Below, piece after piece: positions 24,100 to 35,299 of a stretch of DNA of 64,000 nt. Below the pieces are notes generated by a model. The model was not told the origin of the DNA and ran no database searches. It saw nothing but the letters and a program-made list of their open reading frames with translations. How positions within the stretch are numbered: the stretch's first letter is position 1; the number at the start of each line of letters is the position of its first letter. The stretch covers positions 13,216,465 through 13,280,464 of the forward strand of contig CM057149.1 of assembly GCA_029964075.1 (NCBI GenBank), in the 5' to 3' direction. Made by a program: the position numbers and the translations under genes. The DNA comes from Patiria pectinifera (Eukaryota > Echinodermata > Asteroidea > Valvatida > Asterinidae).

Positions 24100-25500
24100 C
24101 AGGTTTGAGGTACTCGCAGTTAAAACAATACAATGGGGTTTTTTTGGGGGGGGGGTCCAAATGTCTGATTCTGATGTTATTTTAATTATTTGATGTCAAG
24201 TTTACCACTCGAGATCATTTCGGTCAAACCTGGTGTTTCTGGTGCGTCATTCCATAAAAAAACCTTTTCTCATTAGCTGCACATGTCGGACAGTTTGACT
24301 TTTCTACGCATACCACAGAAACAATCTTAGATTGGAGCGAGAAAATTGTCCTAAGTTATTGTAAGGATGTATAGGCGCGTGTGGTGTGTGCCCGCCATGC
24401 TGAGGATGGGTGGAGCTATCAACCAACGGTCGTTTCATTGTCTTCACCACCCAAGATGTTGATCACAGATAACCAAGGCTCAGTGAACCTCTCACTTGGT
24501 GAGTTCCAGTAATATGCCCAAACCGTAAATATCCATTTCTCGCATGAGAACCCTGCAGTGAGGCGGGCTCATCAAGCTTGACTTCTTCGACACATCATAA
24601 CAAGTTTGCTGATGGTGACATCCTCACCTGGTTGGGATACAATTAACTCAGTGCTAGCAAACGAGTCGGCAAAGCCCCATGCCAAAATCGGGATCTACGC
24701 CCTATACCTAGACAAGGCTGCATCCACATCTTATGGGTGCACCGGAGTAACTTGATATGCAACCCACTGAGCCACTGAAGGATTGAGAGTCGAGTCACTG
24801 CGATCACTTTCGAGATCATTTCAAGCTTGTTTTGGAGATCCTTGGCCTATTGGAGATCTGGGTGGGCTTCAGAAGTGGTGAAACGTACAGTAACATACTA
24901 GTCCAAAGCATCTACTCCGATCTCGGTCTGACAAAGTCCTTGGCACCACCCTTCTTCCAAAGCCTAACATGGTGCGACACAACTTGCTTCGCCATTTCAT
25001 GCAGAGCACAAGGGGTGTGGTGCAACTGTAGGTATCATAGGGGCCAGACATCGCTTCTTCACTACTGGTAGCAGCTTGTCGGAAGCATCCCAGCTACCTG
25101 CCGTGCTGTTTGAACATGTAAAGCAACCGCTACTACTACAGGCTACCTCGGTCCAGCAGGAAATTCTTGACTTCATCGTGTGGGGCTGGCACAAAGATGG
25201 TACCAGTACATGGCAATCACTATGGACCAACTCTCAATGATGCTTCAGTGACATGTGGCACTGCGGCTGCCTCATGCAAAAGGAAGGTTGAAATGCAATT
25301 ACATTAGGTTTCTATATGCAAGGTCCTCTACAAATGAACAGCTCCATTTAAACGCACACAGCGGCACATAGCATTTTGTCACTGCAGACATCATCTCTAA
25401 ATATTTAAATGAAAATAGTTCAAACAATAATCTTTATTGATAAGTCCAATCCTTAATGACCTTTAAGGCAAAATGTGACATACAATCTTTAATAAAACAA
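24100..25500. other. Interior of the inverted-end element, no gene seen
   Basis: Short open frames only, none with a recognisable domain on either strand. A poly-G tract lies near 24145. I find no transposase or reverse-transcriptase motif. Confidence 0.5.
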
Positions 25501-26994
25501 TAGATTCAGATTCTCCGACCCTGAAAATCCATGTAAAATGGTATTATTAATAATTCTAGCTCGTTTAGTTTTTAACTGTGACTGACCTCTTACTTGGCTG
25601 GCGGCCATTTTGGATTTTTTAAATATGGCCCCTAGCTGGGGCATCCGTCTGGCATCAAATCATTAAAATAACCTCAGATTCAGATTCGTTGCCACCGAAA
25701 ACCCCTCCTAAGTTGTATTACTTATGATTCTAGCTAGTTAAGTTTTTTAACTGCGGTATGTGGCGGCCATTTTGGATTTTGCCAATATGGCGGTCCCTTG
25801 AGGCATCTGTCTTGCCTCAAATCGTTAAAATAACATCAGATTCAGATTGCTCGACCCCGAAAATACCTGAAAAGTGGTATTATTTATGATTCTAGCTCGT
25901 TTAGTTCGATTGACCTCTGACCCGGTTGGCGGCCATATTGGATTTTGCCAATATGGCGGTTTCGTGGCCCTGCGCCCGTCTTGGCGCCCGTCAAAAATCG
26001 AAATAGTTTGGTATGACTGACATCTGTGCCAAATTTGGTGCTTTTGGAAGAAACTGAACCAAACGGCCCCTATAACGCCCTAACATCCCTGACTAGCTAC
26101 TTTTCGGTACAAATTAGTATTCTTGGCTGAAAATCAATTACCTTTAACACAGTCGCCAATTTGGCCCCAAATAAGACACAGAGGCAAACTCATGTGTAAC
26201 TTTTCAAAGGAATATGAAATGTCACATAGTCAAAAATCGTAGTTAAAAATGTCAACCTGTTGTTAAAGCTATAGTCCATCATTTGTAATTAGTGCATTTT
26301 GTTCGTTTGAAGCAACAAAAGTGTTCAAAATCTAATGAAGGATACTGAGCAACTAACCTGATGAAGTTTCAGCTAAGCTTCAGCTGTACATTCCGAGAAA
26401 AGCAGCATTCTAAGATCTCAATTTCAAATCAAAAGTTACTGAATCATGTTTTGAATTGTTTTGAATTGCTGCTATACGCGGCGTCGCGCACTGATCTGAC
26501 GAATTATAACAACCGCGCGCGCGTGTGCGTCGTTCCAATACTTGTGCGCGCTGCGCTGAATAACAAAACGAACTACTAATTTAAATTTTCCTACGGTGCT
26601 TCTTAAGAATCACCGTTGGAAATGCCTTCTTTCGTTGATTACTTCAAAATGACAGCTTGCCAGAAAGAATAATTTCACAGGGAGTTTAGTTCCCTTACTA
26701 TCTTTCAACCAAGTTTGTTTTTCAACAGTAATTACGCCAGTTACTTTTCGGATGGCTGCAAATGATGGACTATAGCTTTAAGAACTTCAACGCATAGCTG
26801 AATTCAGGTGGGGGTGTTGGCGATATTTTTCCGTACAGCATTCAGCAGCTGCCCTTTGCGCGTGGCCCTATTCACGTGACTTTGCAGCGCGTCCATGAAG
26901 AACACAGAAGTTTTGTGCACAGTGAATGGCGCGTTCGAACGCGCGTCCGATCTAGTTATTTTAAGTTCCATATCTATGATTCCGGGTGTATTAG

Positions 26995-27580
26995 CTCTCG
27001 AATGCAGCTCGAATGTAGTTGGAACACAGTAGGAATATTTAGAATGCTGTTGGAATGCAGTCAGAATAATTAGAATGCACTCTGATTGCTGCCCGAATAC
27101 CGCTCGAAGATTGGTTGGAAGGTGCATGCCTCGAATGCTGTACGAATTCACCTCGAATGCAGTCAGAACGCTCCAGGAATGGCCACTCAATATGGTTGGA
27201 ACGTCCAAGAATTCAAACAGAATGCAGCTCGAAATAGATTCCGGCAGCAATCGAGATGCATTCGAGGTGCATTCCGGCTCATTCGAGGCGCATTCGGGAC
27301 ATTCTGGCAGGGTTTGAGGTGGCTTGGCCTTTCGATTCTCCCTCGAATGCGATCAGAATGTTTCGAATGTTGTTGGAATGCCCTAAGAATATTTAGAATG
27401 CAGTCAGAGTGCATCGAGAATACACTTCGAATGCCGTTCGATATTTCTCCACTTCGAATGCACCTCAAAAGTTTTGAGCATGAGCAAAACATTCAGGCCG
27501 GCCACAAGAATGGGCCCGAATATTTGAAATGCACTCAGAATGCAGTCAGAAGTTTTAGATTGCACTTCGAACATCCAGGA
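26995..27580. repeat. Degenerate 11-bp periodic repeat (GAATGCAGTCN)
   Basis: GAA or GAAT recurs almost every 11 bases over nearly 600 bp, with consensus near GAATGCAGTCN and some units inverted (GCATTC). Because 11 is not a multiple of three, the pattern cycles through all frames and creates long but meaningless open frames on both strands. Confidence 0.8.
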
Positions 27581-27599
27581 ATATACATTTTTCCAATCA

Positions 27600-27975
27600 C
27601 ATGTATTTAGCCTTCAAAATATATTTATTTATAAGATATCCCAGTCTAAGTATATTCCAACTTTGAACCCAATCGGACCTCCAGTTCTTGTAATACCGGC
27701 TTTCAAAATATGTACTTTTACGATGACGTCATATGTCGTGTAAGGACGTCATCATGACGTCACTTACATTTTCATCTATAACACATCCCGGTCTAGGTAC
27801 ATACCAACTTTCAATCCCATCGGACATGTAGTTCAGGAGATATAGGCCTTTAAATTATGTTTATTTGATATGACGTCATATGTCACGTGATGACGTCATC
27901 ATGACTTCAAGTTAATGTTCGTCTATAAGACATCCTGGTCTAGGTCCTTACCAACTTTCAACCGAATCGGTTTTT
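27600..27975. repeat. Tandem repeat with TGACGTCA palindromes
   Basis: About three units of roughly 130 bp, each with a CCNGTCTAGGTA-like stretch, CCAACTTTCAA and a cluster of ATGACGTCAT sites. Related to the cluster near 20.7 kb. Confidence 0.65.
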
Positions 27976-28244
27976 GGTAAAAGTGTTTGCTTAATTTTCA
28001 TTCATACAGATGCGAGTAAATGCTTCAAAATTGTAAAACAAATGCCATGTTTAATTCATACGAACATGGTATCATTAATGAACTTTGTTAATATTATTTT
28101 TTCGCGTGTAAAAAAAACGTGTAAAGAGAAGACAATGAGAAGAAATTACAGTTTTAGAGGTGGGAGGAAAACCCCAGAAGAATAGTCTGAGGAAATAGCA
28201 AATGGTTTTTAGTAAAAGCCTTTGATTACTTTTCATTCATACAG

Positions 28245-29620
28245 ATGGCAGAAATGCAAATGCCAGTTCTTATTCATACGAACCACCCTACGGTATTCTT
28301 TGTACTTTTTCGCGATTAACATTAAGCAATTTATTAACTTTAGTGGTACCGAAAAAAAAGTTACACTTTTGTATACGTGCAAGGGAGTGTGAACCACAAC
28401 TTGCACGTACACAAAAGTGCCACTGTTTTCGGTATCATTTGTCATAAATTGCATAAATTCGTACTCATTATCACTGTTTCGGGCAAAATAAAGAGTATGG
28501 CTGGATTGCTAAGGAACTTCTGTACCGATTAGTCGTTATTTGAACGAGAGGTGCTCAGTAGTTTGTGAGTTAGACAAAAGGGGACTTTCTTTTTTGGTTG
28601 AGTGAGTGAAATCATCCAAACGCAAATTGGATTGAACAGCACTAGGCCTATAGTCTGAGCCAATTCACGGTTTCGCTAACTTACAGTGGGTACAGGCAAA
28701 GACGACATAATTTTGCACTGTGGTGTCACTATATCTTTGGGCCCACCAAACAACTTTACCACAACCATGAAGAGAAGTTCATTATTAGATATATGGAATT
28801 CAAGCATATACACTACTCTCACAATACAGCTTGGAGTGATATATCTTTCATACATTGAAAACACGTTTTGACAATCATAATGGATTCTATTTATTTTTTC
28901 TACATGAAGGAAGAGTGTAGGCCAATTTTATTTGGGTATTTCACAAACTTACGTGAGAAGTGAGATCGATGTCAGTTGAACAGTCGAACTTGGCCAGCTC
29001 GCTCGCGAAAATCCTTCAGCATAGCTTTATAGTCCTCGGCCCTTCTACGAATATGCAACAACTTTCGCCGTCTGATCATCAGCAACACACGGACCAGGTA
29101 GAATTTAAAAGTGTACCAAGGCCCTGGTATGGTGTGGCTTGCATCGCGGGGCGGTAGCCCCGGGGATCCCGCCGATAGTTTCACGGCGAAGTATATTACA
29201 GCGAGAAGAATCACACCAAGGGTAGATAACCAAATGAAGGCATCCATTTTGATGAATGTAACGTTTCAACGGGTATACAACTTCTATGTATAAGGAACGG
29301 AGGTTTTTAGTTTTTCTTTTCAGAGTCATACAGAACTACGTACATGTTATTTCATGCGTACTCCCTATTGTCCATACACATCGGTGCCTACACCAACTGC
29401 AAAATCATGCGTTATTGTATTTCCACAATAGAGCATGAAAATTGACCCCTGGTACATCGTGGGGCGCTACTGGGCCCGTCGATTAAGAAAATTAGCACGT
29501 AAAAGTTGGAGTTTTAAAAGTTATTTTGGTATATTGATTTATTGGCCTTTGTAAAATTGTTACTAGCATCTCAATTTATGGAGACTGAACAATCGCATGA
29601 CGTGAAAGAGAAATATCGTG
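28245..29620. repeat. Segmental duplication, copy 2 (broken exon 1)
   Basis: Composite of a satellite fragment (28245-28325), the right half of the CACTCAACC MITE (28325-28606), and a near-identical copy of synthase exon 1 and its 5' flank. Same orientation as copy 1, about 10.4 kb upstream of it in gene terms. Confidence 0.85.
28953..29247 (-). pseudogene. Second copy of synthase exon 1, frameshifted
   Basis: Matches the intact exon at 18501-18791 from the ATG onward, but a 4-base duplication (CTCG, near 28997-29004) shifts the frame about 82 codons in and leads to an early stop. The GTAAGT donor is kept. If the upstream promoter copy were used, the transcript would not give the same protein unless spliced around this exon. 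Confidence 0.85.
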
Positions 29621-30159
29621 CCAACATTTGGACAGCTCATTTGCGAAAATCTAAAATACATGTGGGCTAGTGGAACTCGGAGCACGCGTACAAAGATTAT
29701 TAAAAAAAATAATAATAATTTTGCGGCGATCATAGGGTTAAAACTGAAACTGAAATAGGAGACTAAGCCCAAATAAAAAAAAAATGTTGAGCGTCTTCGC
29801 CCGCCTCCTTTGTTTGTTTCTTTTTTTTTAACGAAAAAAATGATGAATTTTTAACACTCTGTGACATCATTTTGGCCTCTTGTCTGTTGCATCTAGCCCA
29901 TATATAGCTGGTATGTCATTCCTGAGTCCAAGTTGCTGCCATTTAAAAAGAAGATGGCGGCCTTCTTGAAAAATAGCCGGTCGAGCGGCCATTTTGGCAG
30001 GACGCTAAACATTTTCTTTTAATATTTGGCCTAAAATGTCTCATGGGACACACACTTTAACTAGAACTAGGAATTAACTGGGACAAATTTTTATCTTACA
30101 AACAATTAAATCTACAATGACCGTTGTTTTCTTTCTTTCTTTATTTTTTTTTAACTGGG

Positions 30160-30430
30160 TACTTGGGTAGCCCATTCAGTAGGATCCACTGATCTCGCAT
30201 GAGTCCCAGTAAAGAGAAGACAGTGTGAGGAAATTACCGTTTTAAATGTGACAGGAAAAGCCCAGAAGCATTTTCTGGGGAAAACCCACGGAATCAGGCA
30301 GGGACTGAAAGCCCAATCCATTACTGGCCAAGGCGGGATTCGAAGGCGGGTCACTTGAATAGCGGTGGAAGGCGAGGAAAGTACCGCAACGCCAACCTGA
30401 CTCCCTCCACACCAACCCGACTCCCCCATC
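30160..30430 (-). mobile_element. SINE-like element, inverted relative to 5.2 kb
   Basis: On the minus strand it repeats the body of the element at 5175-5435 (CTGATTCCGTGGGTTTTCCC, CAGTCCCTGCC, GGGACTCATGCGAGA). It interrupts the 29.5-30.85 kb copy of the long dispersed repeat. The tRNA-like head is degraded. Confidence 0.6.
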
Positions 30431-30849
30431 GAGAAAGTTGATAACAAATGATCATATTCAAGCAAGCCCGACCAAAATAATAATTCATAGGATATGTAGA
30501 TAGGTGCAAATCTTCGGATCGTTATCATGTTCGTTCTCACGGAAGTACGCAATGTGAAAACAAACGTGGACGAGCAACGCGAACTAGGTACGAAAATCCG
30601 GATGTAAAAGGTCGCATGTACAATTTGTTTTTTTACCCATGTCCATCTGATTTCTCATCATTTTTGTTGTTGTGGAACGCCGAGATAAAATTCCAACATT
30701 TTTCTTGTGATGAAAATACGGTCTGAAATCATTCTGTCAAATATGATAGCAAGAGAAAGGGCAACCTGTGTAAAATGCCCACAGAAAGGTCGCGGGGGTC
30801 CGGAAGCTCAAAGACAAAATGGCGTACTTTTAGGCTCTATTTGAAAGGG

Positions 30850-32004
30850 ATTTCCAAGGTGTGTTGATTCGTCGCAAATTGAAGTATTTTTATGTAAGGG
30901 ATTTTAAGCCCGAATTTCGGCCCACGAAATTAATTCTGGTTAAAAAAAGGAGCATTTTGAAAGTACACTTTCAAACTCGAAAACTTTAGTACACGAGAAC
31001 AAAGAATTGGCTCCACAAGGATAGAAATTTGTTTGGTTTATTGCCTGGCTTTGATTTTCAAAATGGCGTACCAAGCGAGTGGTATGTTGCTTTGTGCAAT
31101 AGCGTGCATGCAAGGGTCCTCGGGTATAACGTGATTACGTGCCGGAATTCGTCGCACTGATAATCACAACCTTCGTGGGGACAACAAAATGGAGATTTAC
31201 TGCAACACGTCCTTTCTCTGGACGGTTCAAGTTATAATTACAGGAAACCGTTAAAAGTGTGGATGACAATATAGAGTAAAACCATGGCATTAAACAAACC
31301 TCTTTCCATGGGCGTCGCCAGTTTTTCTAGAGGGGGGCAAATCACTCACCAGAAGCAAAGGAAGAAATTATCGGCTGTGGACAAATCCAGAGGGGGTGGT
31401 AGAGGCTTTGTTAAAAACCGTCCATGTTTTTAAATATAAAGTATTATGATTCGTCCCTCGTCTTCTTTTTTTCATTCTCTTTTCCCCTTTCCTTATTTTT
31501 CTGGTTTTTTTTTTTGTTTTTTTGCTTTTCTGGAGGGTGGGGTGCCCCCCTTGCTCCGCCCCCCCCCCTTCGCGACACCCATACAAGCGAATATTTGTCT
31601 ATCCGAAGCGATTAAAGCATAACCATCTTATATCAAAGTATGTTAATAAATAGCATAGGCGTAGCCAGCGGGGGGTAGGGGTATTCCCCGTATTTTGTAA
31701 AGACTGCCTTTTCCATTCAAATGCCCTTTTTTTCAACGGGCTTACCCCCCCCCCTCCCGAATAATTTGTAAAGAGTGCCTTTTTTTACGAATCGCCCTTT
31801 TTTTCTGAACCAGTGCCCTTTTCAAAGAAGTGTTGCCCTTTTTTGTGGCATCTGCCTTTTTGGGTGCCTTTTTCAGAATTTCAGAATGTGCAAGTGCCCA
31901 ATAAAAATGACCGTGCTCCGCCCCTGAATAGTTGGATTGGCATTCAAGATTATCTCATCTCTCCTTTTCACCATTGAAGGGGTACGTCTGCACGTCTATA
32001 AAAA
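30850..32004. other. Gene-free interval with low-complexity DNA
   Basis: Contains poly-T/poly-C rich repeats starting GGGCGTCGCCAG near 31310 and GGCGTAGCCAGCGGGG near 31667; a related one lies at 54090-54365. No coding sequence recognised. I could not identify a poly(A) signal for the gene on its right. Confidence 0.5.
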
Positions 32005-35000
32005 TCATGTTTTCTGTTCAATGTAATCAGCGAGGGAACGTATGGATGGATACCTCAACAGATCCGTTACCTTGACATCAAAGGTTGTTTTCTGTCTTAG
32101 AAGCACCGACAATCGTACCAGGACGAGAGAGTGGGCGCCTAATTCCATGAAAGTTGTGTCACTTGGAATTCGACTTGAGTCTGGAAAGCCCATCGCTTCA
32201 GCCAACAGCATTCTCAAAGTTGAGCCAGTTTTAGTTTCCTCCGTGTTATCCGTGGTCTCCTCCTTAGTCTCCATCATGACAACATCATTGATACTCGGAA
32301 GCATTTTGTAGTTGACCTTTCCGTGAGCAGATAGCGGCACTTCGTCTATGGTGCTGACACGGTCGGGCAGCATGTAATGCGGAAGATCACCTTGTAGCTT
32401 TTGGCAAACATATCTGCGACCTATCTCGATACCACCAGTTTGGCTGTTCTCATCGAGCACCAGAAAGGCGCACAAAGACCCAGTGCTGCCAGACTCTTCA
32501 CTGCTAGTCATCGGTACAACACAGGCAGCCTTTACTCCCGGAACAAGTCGCAGTATTTTGTTTTCTATCTCTGTAGTGCTAATCCTGAACCCTCTTAGTT
32601 TGACCATGCTATCCAATCTACCCATCAGATCAATGTCTCCAGTTGGCAGCCAGTAAGCTGCATCACCTGTCTTCAGTGCCACACATTGAAGATGCTCCAA
32701 GTGAACAAGCTCTGCATCCCCAGATGCCAAGACATCACCACTGATGTACAGTTCACCGACTGTACCCACTGGGCATGGTCGTAAGGTTGAGGGATTCAAG
32801 ACATGGAACCGAACACCAGGAAATGGTTTCCCAATCGGCACCATCCCACTCCTGGTCCTTGACACAACTGGTCCTTCAAAGCAAGACGAGTCAATGGTAG
32901 CCTCTGTCAACCCGTAAGTGTTGAATACTCTTTGGGTTGGCTTCAAGAGATCCCTGATTTTGTTGTAGATGTGCACTTGGAGTACATCTGATGAAATGAT
33001 CAAGATATGGAGCGATTCAAGCTGATCAGGCTTGGCGGCCTCCACAAGCTGTCGAGCAAACTGTGGTGTAAACTCTGCCATAGTGACACTCTGCTCGTGG
33101 ATGAGATCGAGTATGTGGTAGACATCCAACCGGAATTCATCTGGACAGATTGTCAATCGGCCAGGAGAACATACTAGGGCTCTGACCAGATCCCCTGTGA
33201 AGACGTCAAATGAGATGGGTGCCCACTGAAGACAGTTCACTGTCATGTTAGGTAACTTGTACATCTTGTTATAGGCTGCAGCTATAATAACAAGGCTTCT
33301 GTGAGAAATGTTGCATTGTTTGGGGATTCCTGATGAACCGGATGTCCTGATTACATATGCTAAGTTGTCTACAGGTGTGTTCCCGACAACTCTGCTTTGA
33401 ACCATATCATCTGCAGGATACGTGATGAGATCTTTGACATTAAGGACAGGACATTGCTTCCTTGATGTGGTGGGGATGGATAAAGCCTCGAGTCGAGTGT
33501 TGTAAAGCACAGCAGCTGGCTCACACCTCTCAAAGATTCCCTTCAATGGATTCTGATTACTTACTCCAACAGGTAAGAAGTGACCTCCGGCTTTCCAGAT
33601 ACCGAGTACCGATGCCACTGTGTATTCATCCTTCTGCATGACGATGACAACCGGTCTCTTTTGAAGTGTAAGTTGGTCGGTGTTTTTGAGGAGACCCCGA
33701 GCAATGCTGGATGCCATGACATTGAGTTGCTTGTATGTGAGAGAGACGTCTCTACAAGACACTGCGATCAAATCTGGATTCTTGACAGCGTGGTATTCAA
33801 ATGCCAAGTGGACTGGTTGTTCAGGAATGGTTCGACTTTTTTCAAGATGATGACTGAACGACTCCAGAAGGTCAAGCTCAGATGTGGATAAAACTTGTAT
33901 GCTCTGCGTGACATTGTCTGCCTGCTGATAGGCTTCACAGAACGTATGAGTAACACCTTCAGCCAATCTCTGAGCTACACCTGCTTCAATTAACTCGTCT
34001 GCCCATTCTACAACGATTTCGATTGTCTTCTCATCCCTCTTGAAAATGACGTCAAAGTCTACGGGCATCTTGGCGTGCTTTGCAGGTATACGCATCACCT
34101 TAGATGTCTGCATGGTGTAGCTATTTAACATCATGTAACAGAATGATGACATACTCATTCCATGCGCCTCTTTTACGATCTTCACAACCTCTTCAATAGG
34201 ATACTGAGAGTGACTGTACGTCTCCATCCAGCTTTTGGCAACATCTTTTACGTAATCTGTGAAGGTGATGTCGGTTCGCAGGACTTTTCGAAACAGAACT
34301 GTGTTGACAAAGAGACCATCGGTGTTTTGGTGTGTCCGAGGTCTTGTTGAAACCGGAACTGCAAGAGTAACGTCTTCAGTCCCGATGTAACGCTGGTAAA
34401 CCAGCATGGTGCAAGCCAGATAGTACTTGAATGGCGTCACGCCAATCGACTGGCAGTACTTTCTGATCGATTCCATCGACTCTCTTGGGAGGATGATTTT
34501 GGCCTGCCTCGCCTTGTAGATATTTGCGTCGCTCCATTCACGCTCGCTCAAAGGGAGAACAGCCAAACTTGCCCGAGTTGGAATGCTTGAGAAAGTTTCT
34601 TCCCAGAAAACTTGGTCAGCTCTGTGTCGCGCTGATTCTCGTTCAGCACTCTCCCAGTCTACAAACGATGAATAGGGTGTAGCTGATAATGGAGCTCCTT
34701 GAACGTTGGAGGCGCCCTCTATAAGACCGTTGATGTTTCTCAAGAGGTTAATGTATGTTACGCTGTCAACGATCACGTGGTGAAAATGAAGTACTAGGAT
34801 GTTGTTTTCCCCCTGAATGCAGTACCGATAATTGACGAGGGGTCCACGAAAAATATCCATCAATGGTGTTGACTGCTTGATGTAATCCTCAACATCGATG
34901 TCAGCATCTAAGATTTCAGGTTTGACGTCGAAGGCCACATTGCTACCCAAAGTAACAACAAACTCCTTTCTAGTTTCATCCATGTCTATTTTGGATGTCA

Positions 35001-35271
35001 GTATGGGATGCAGTGAGGTAAAAGTCTTGAAAACATCCTGTGGCTCAATATGGTTGGTGGTGCAAACCGCAAACGTTTCAACATAAGCGGTCGATTCGGG
35101 GGCTGCTTGCTGCATCATTACCATTCTCTTTTGCGCGGAGGAGAGACCATGACAACCACTGCCTTTCTTTTCAGTTTCAACTTCTTTCAGAGGCTTTGGG
35201 TTCTTTACTTGGACTTCAGGTACATCCATGATGAAGATATACGTTAAACACAGTCGGCCAGGGACACACAA
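32005..35271 (-). CDS. NRPS-like C-A-T protein, single exon
   Basis: 1088 codons without an intron. Order: condensation domain (about 40-470) with HHVIVDS at 164-170; adenylation domain (about 485-990) with TSGSSGIPK at 643-651, SFD (substrate-amine Asp equivalent, D689), NTYGLTE at 784-790, TGDIDLMGRLD at 877-887 and the catalytic Lys of HGKVNY at 985; carrier domain (about 1015-1085) with LGAHSL, whose Ser1048 would take phosphopantetheine. There is no thioesterase or reductase. By family knowledge it should activate an amino or carboxylic acid as adenylate, load it on the carrier, and condense it with another acyl or amine group; substrate unknown. All catalytic motifs seem intact. The likely start is the second Met (35227-35229, MDVPEVQ), since the 14 residues before it look like leader. 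Could be a horizontally acquired or retro-copied gene. Confidence 0.92.
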   Translation of the reverse strand: MCVPGRLCLTYIFIMDVPEVQVKNPKPLKEVETEKKGSGCHGLSSAQKRMVMMQQAAPESTAYVETFAVCTTNHIEPQDVFKTFTSLHPILTSKIDMDETRKEFVVTLGSNVAFDVKPEILDADIDVEDYIKQSTPLMDIFRGPLVNYRYCIQGENNILVLHFHHVIVDSVTYINLLRNINGLIEGASNVQGAPLSATPYSSFVDWESAERESARHRADQVFWEETFSSIPTRASLAVLPLSEREWSDANIYKARQAKIILPRESMESIRKYCQSIGVTPFKYYLACTMLVYQRYIGTEDVTLAVPVSTRPRTHQNTDGLFVNTVLFRKVLRTDITFTDYVKDVAKSWMETYSHSQYPIEEVVKIVKEAHGMSMSSFCYMMLNSYTMQTSKVMRIPAKHAKMPVDFDVIFKRDEKTIEIVVEWADELIEAGVAQRLAEGVTHTFCEAYQQADNVTQSIQVLSTSELDLLESFSHHLEKSRTIPEQPVHLAFEYHAVKNPDLIAVSCRDVSLTYKQLNVMASSIARGLLKNTDQLTLQKRPVVIVMQKDEYTVASVLGIWKAGGHFLPVGVSNQNPLKGIFERCEPAAVLYNTRLEALSIPTTSRKQCPVLNVKDLITYPADDMVQSRVVGNTPVDNLAYVIRTSGSSGIPKQCNISHRSLVIIAAAYNKMYKLPNMTVNCLQWAPISFDVFTGDLVRALVCSPGRLTICPDEFRLDVYHILDLIHEQSVTMAEFTPQFARQLVEAAKPDQLESLHILIISSDVLQVHIYNKIRDLLKPTQRVFNTYGLTEATIDSSCFEGPVVSRTRSGMVPIGKPFPGVRFHVLNPSTLRPCPVGTVGELYISGDVLASGDAELVHLEHLQCVALKTGDAAYWLPTGDIDLMGRLDSMVKLRGFRISTTEIENKILRLVPGVKAACVVPMTSSEESGSTGSLCAFLVLDENSQTGGIEIGRRYVCQKLQGDLPHYMLPDRVSTIDEVPLSAHGKVNYKMLPSINDVVMMETKEETTDNTEETKTGSTLRMLLAEAMGFPDSSRIPSDTTFMELGAHSLVLVRLSVLLRQKTTFDVKVTDLLRYPSIRSLADYIEQKT

Positions 35272-35283
35272 GAAATACCGCTC

Positions 35284-35294
35284 TGGTTATAAGA
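35284..35294 (-). promoter_or_regulatory. Possible TATA box or splice acceptor of the NRPS-like gene
   Basis: CTTATAACCAG on the minus strand lies about 60 bases before the MDVPEVQ start. It fits a TATA box, which would make that Met the first start in the message. It also fits an acceptor (ATAACCAG) that could pair with a strong GTAGGTGTG donor near 35506, giving a 5' UTR intron. I cannot choose between them. Confidence 0.3.
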
Positions 35295-35299
35295 CTTCT

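Larger units (their letters stand above)
22705..26100. mobile_element. ~3.4-kb element with long inverted ends
   Basis: The left arm (about 22705-23165) is matched in reverse complement by the right arm (about 25500-26100): shared blocks include GGTTCAGTTTCTTCC, GGCACAGATGTCAGTCATAC, GACGGGCGCC, GCCATATTGGCAAAATCCAA and GAGCTAGAATCATAAATAAT. Each arm contains internal repeats of the GCCATATTGG block. The interior holds AAGGCC arrays and no recognisable transposase, so it appears to be a non-autonomous foldback-type element. Confidence 0.75.

Noticed and set aside
24832-25230. Short frames on both strands in the foldback interior
   Set aside because: No recognisable domain or splice support.
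27086-27610. 174-codon frame and the antisense 148-codon frame at 26804-27250
   Set aside because: Both are produced by the 11-bp repeat cycling through frames; composition is repetitive and no domain is visible.
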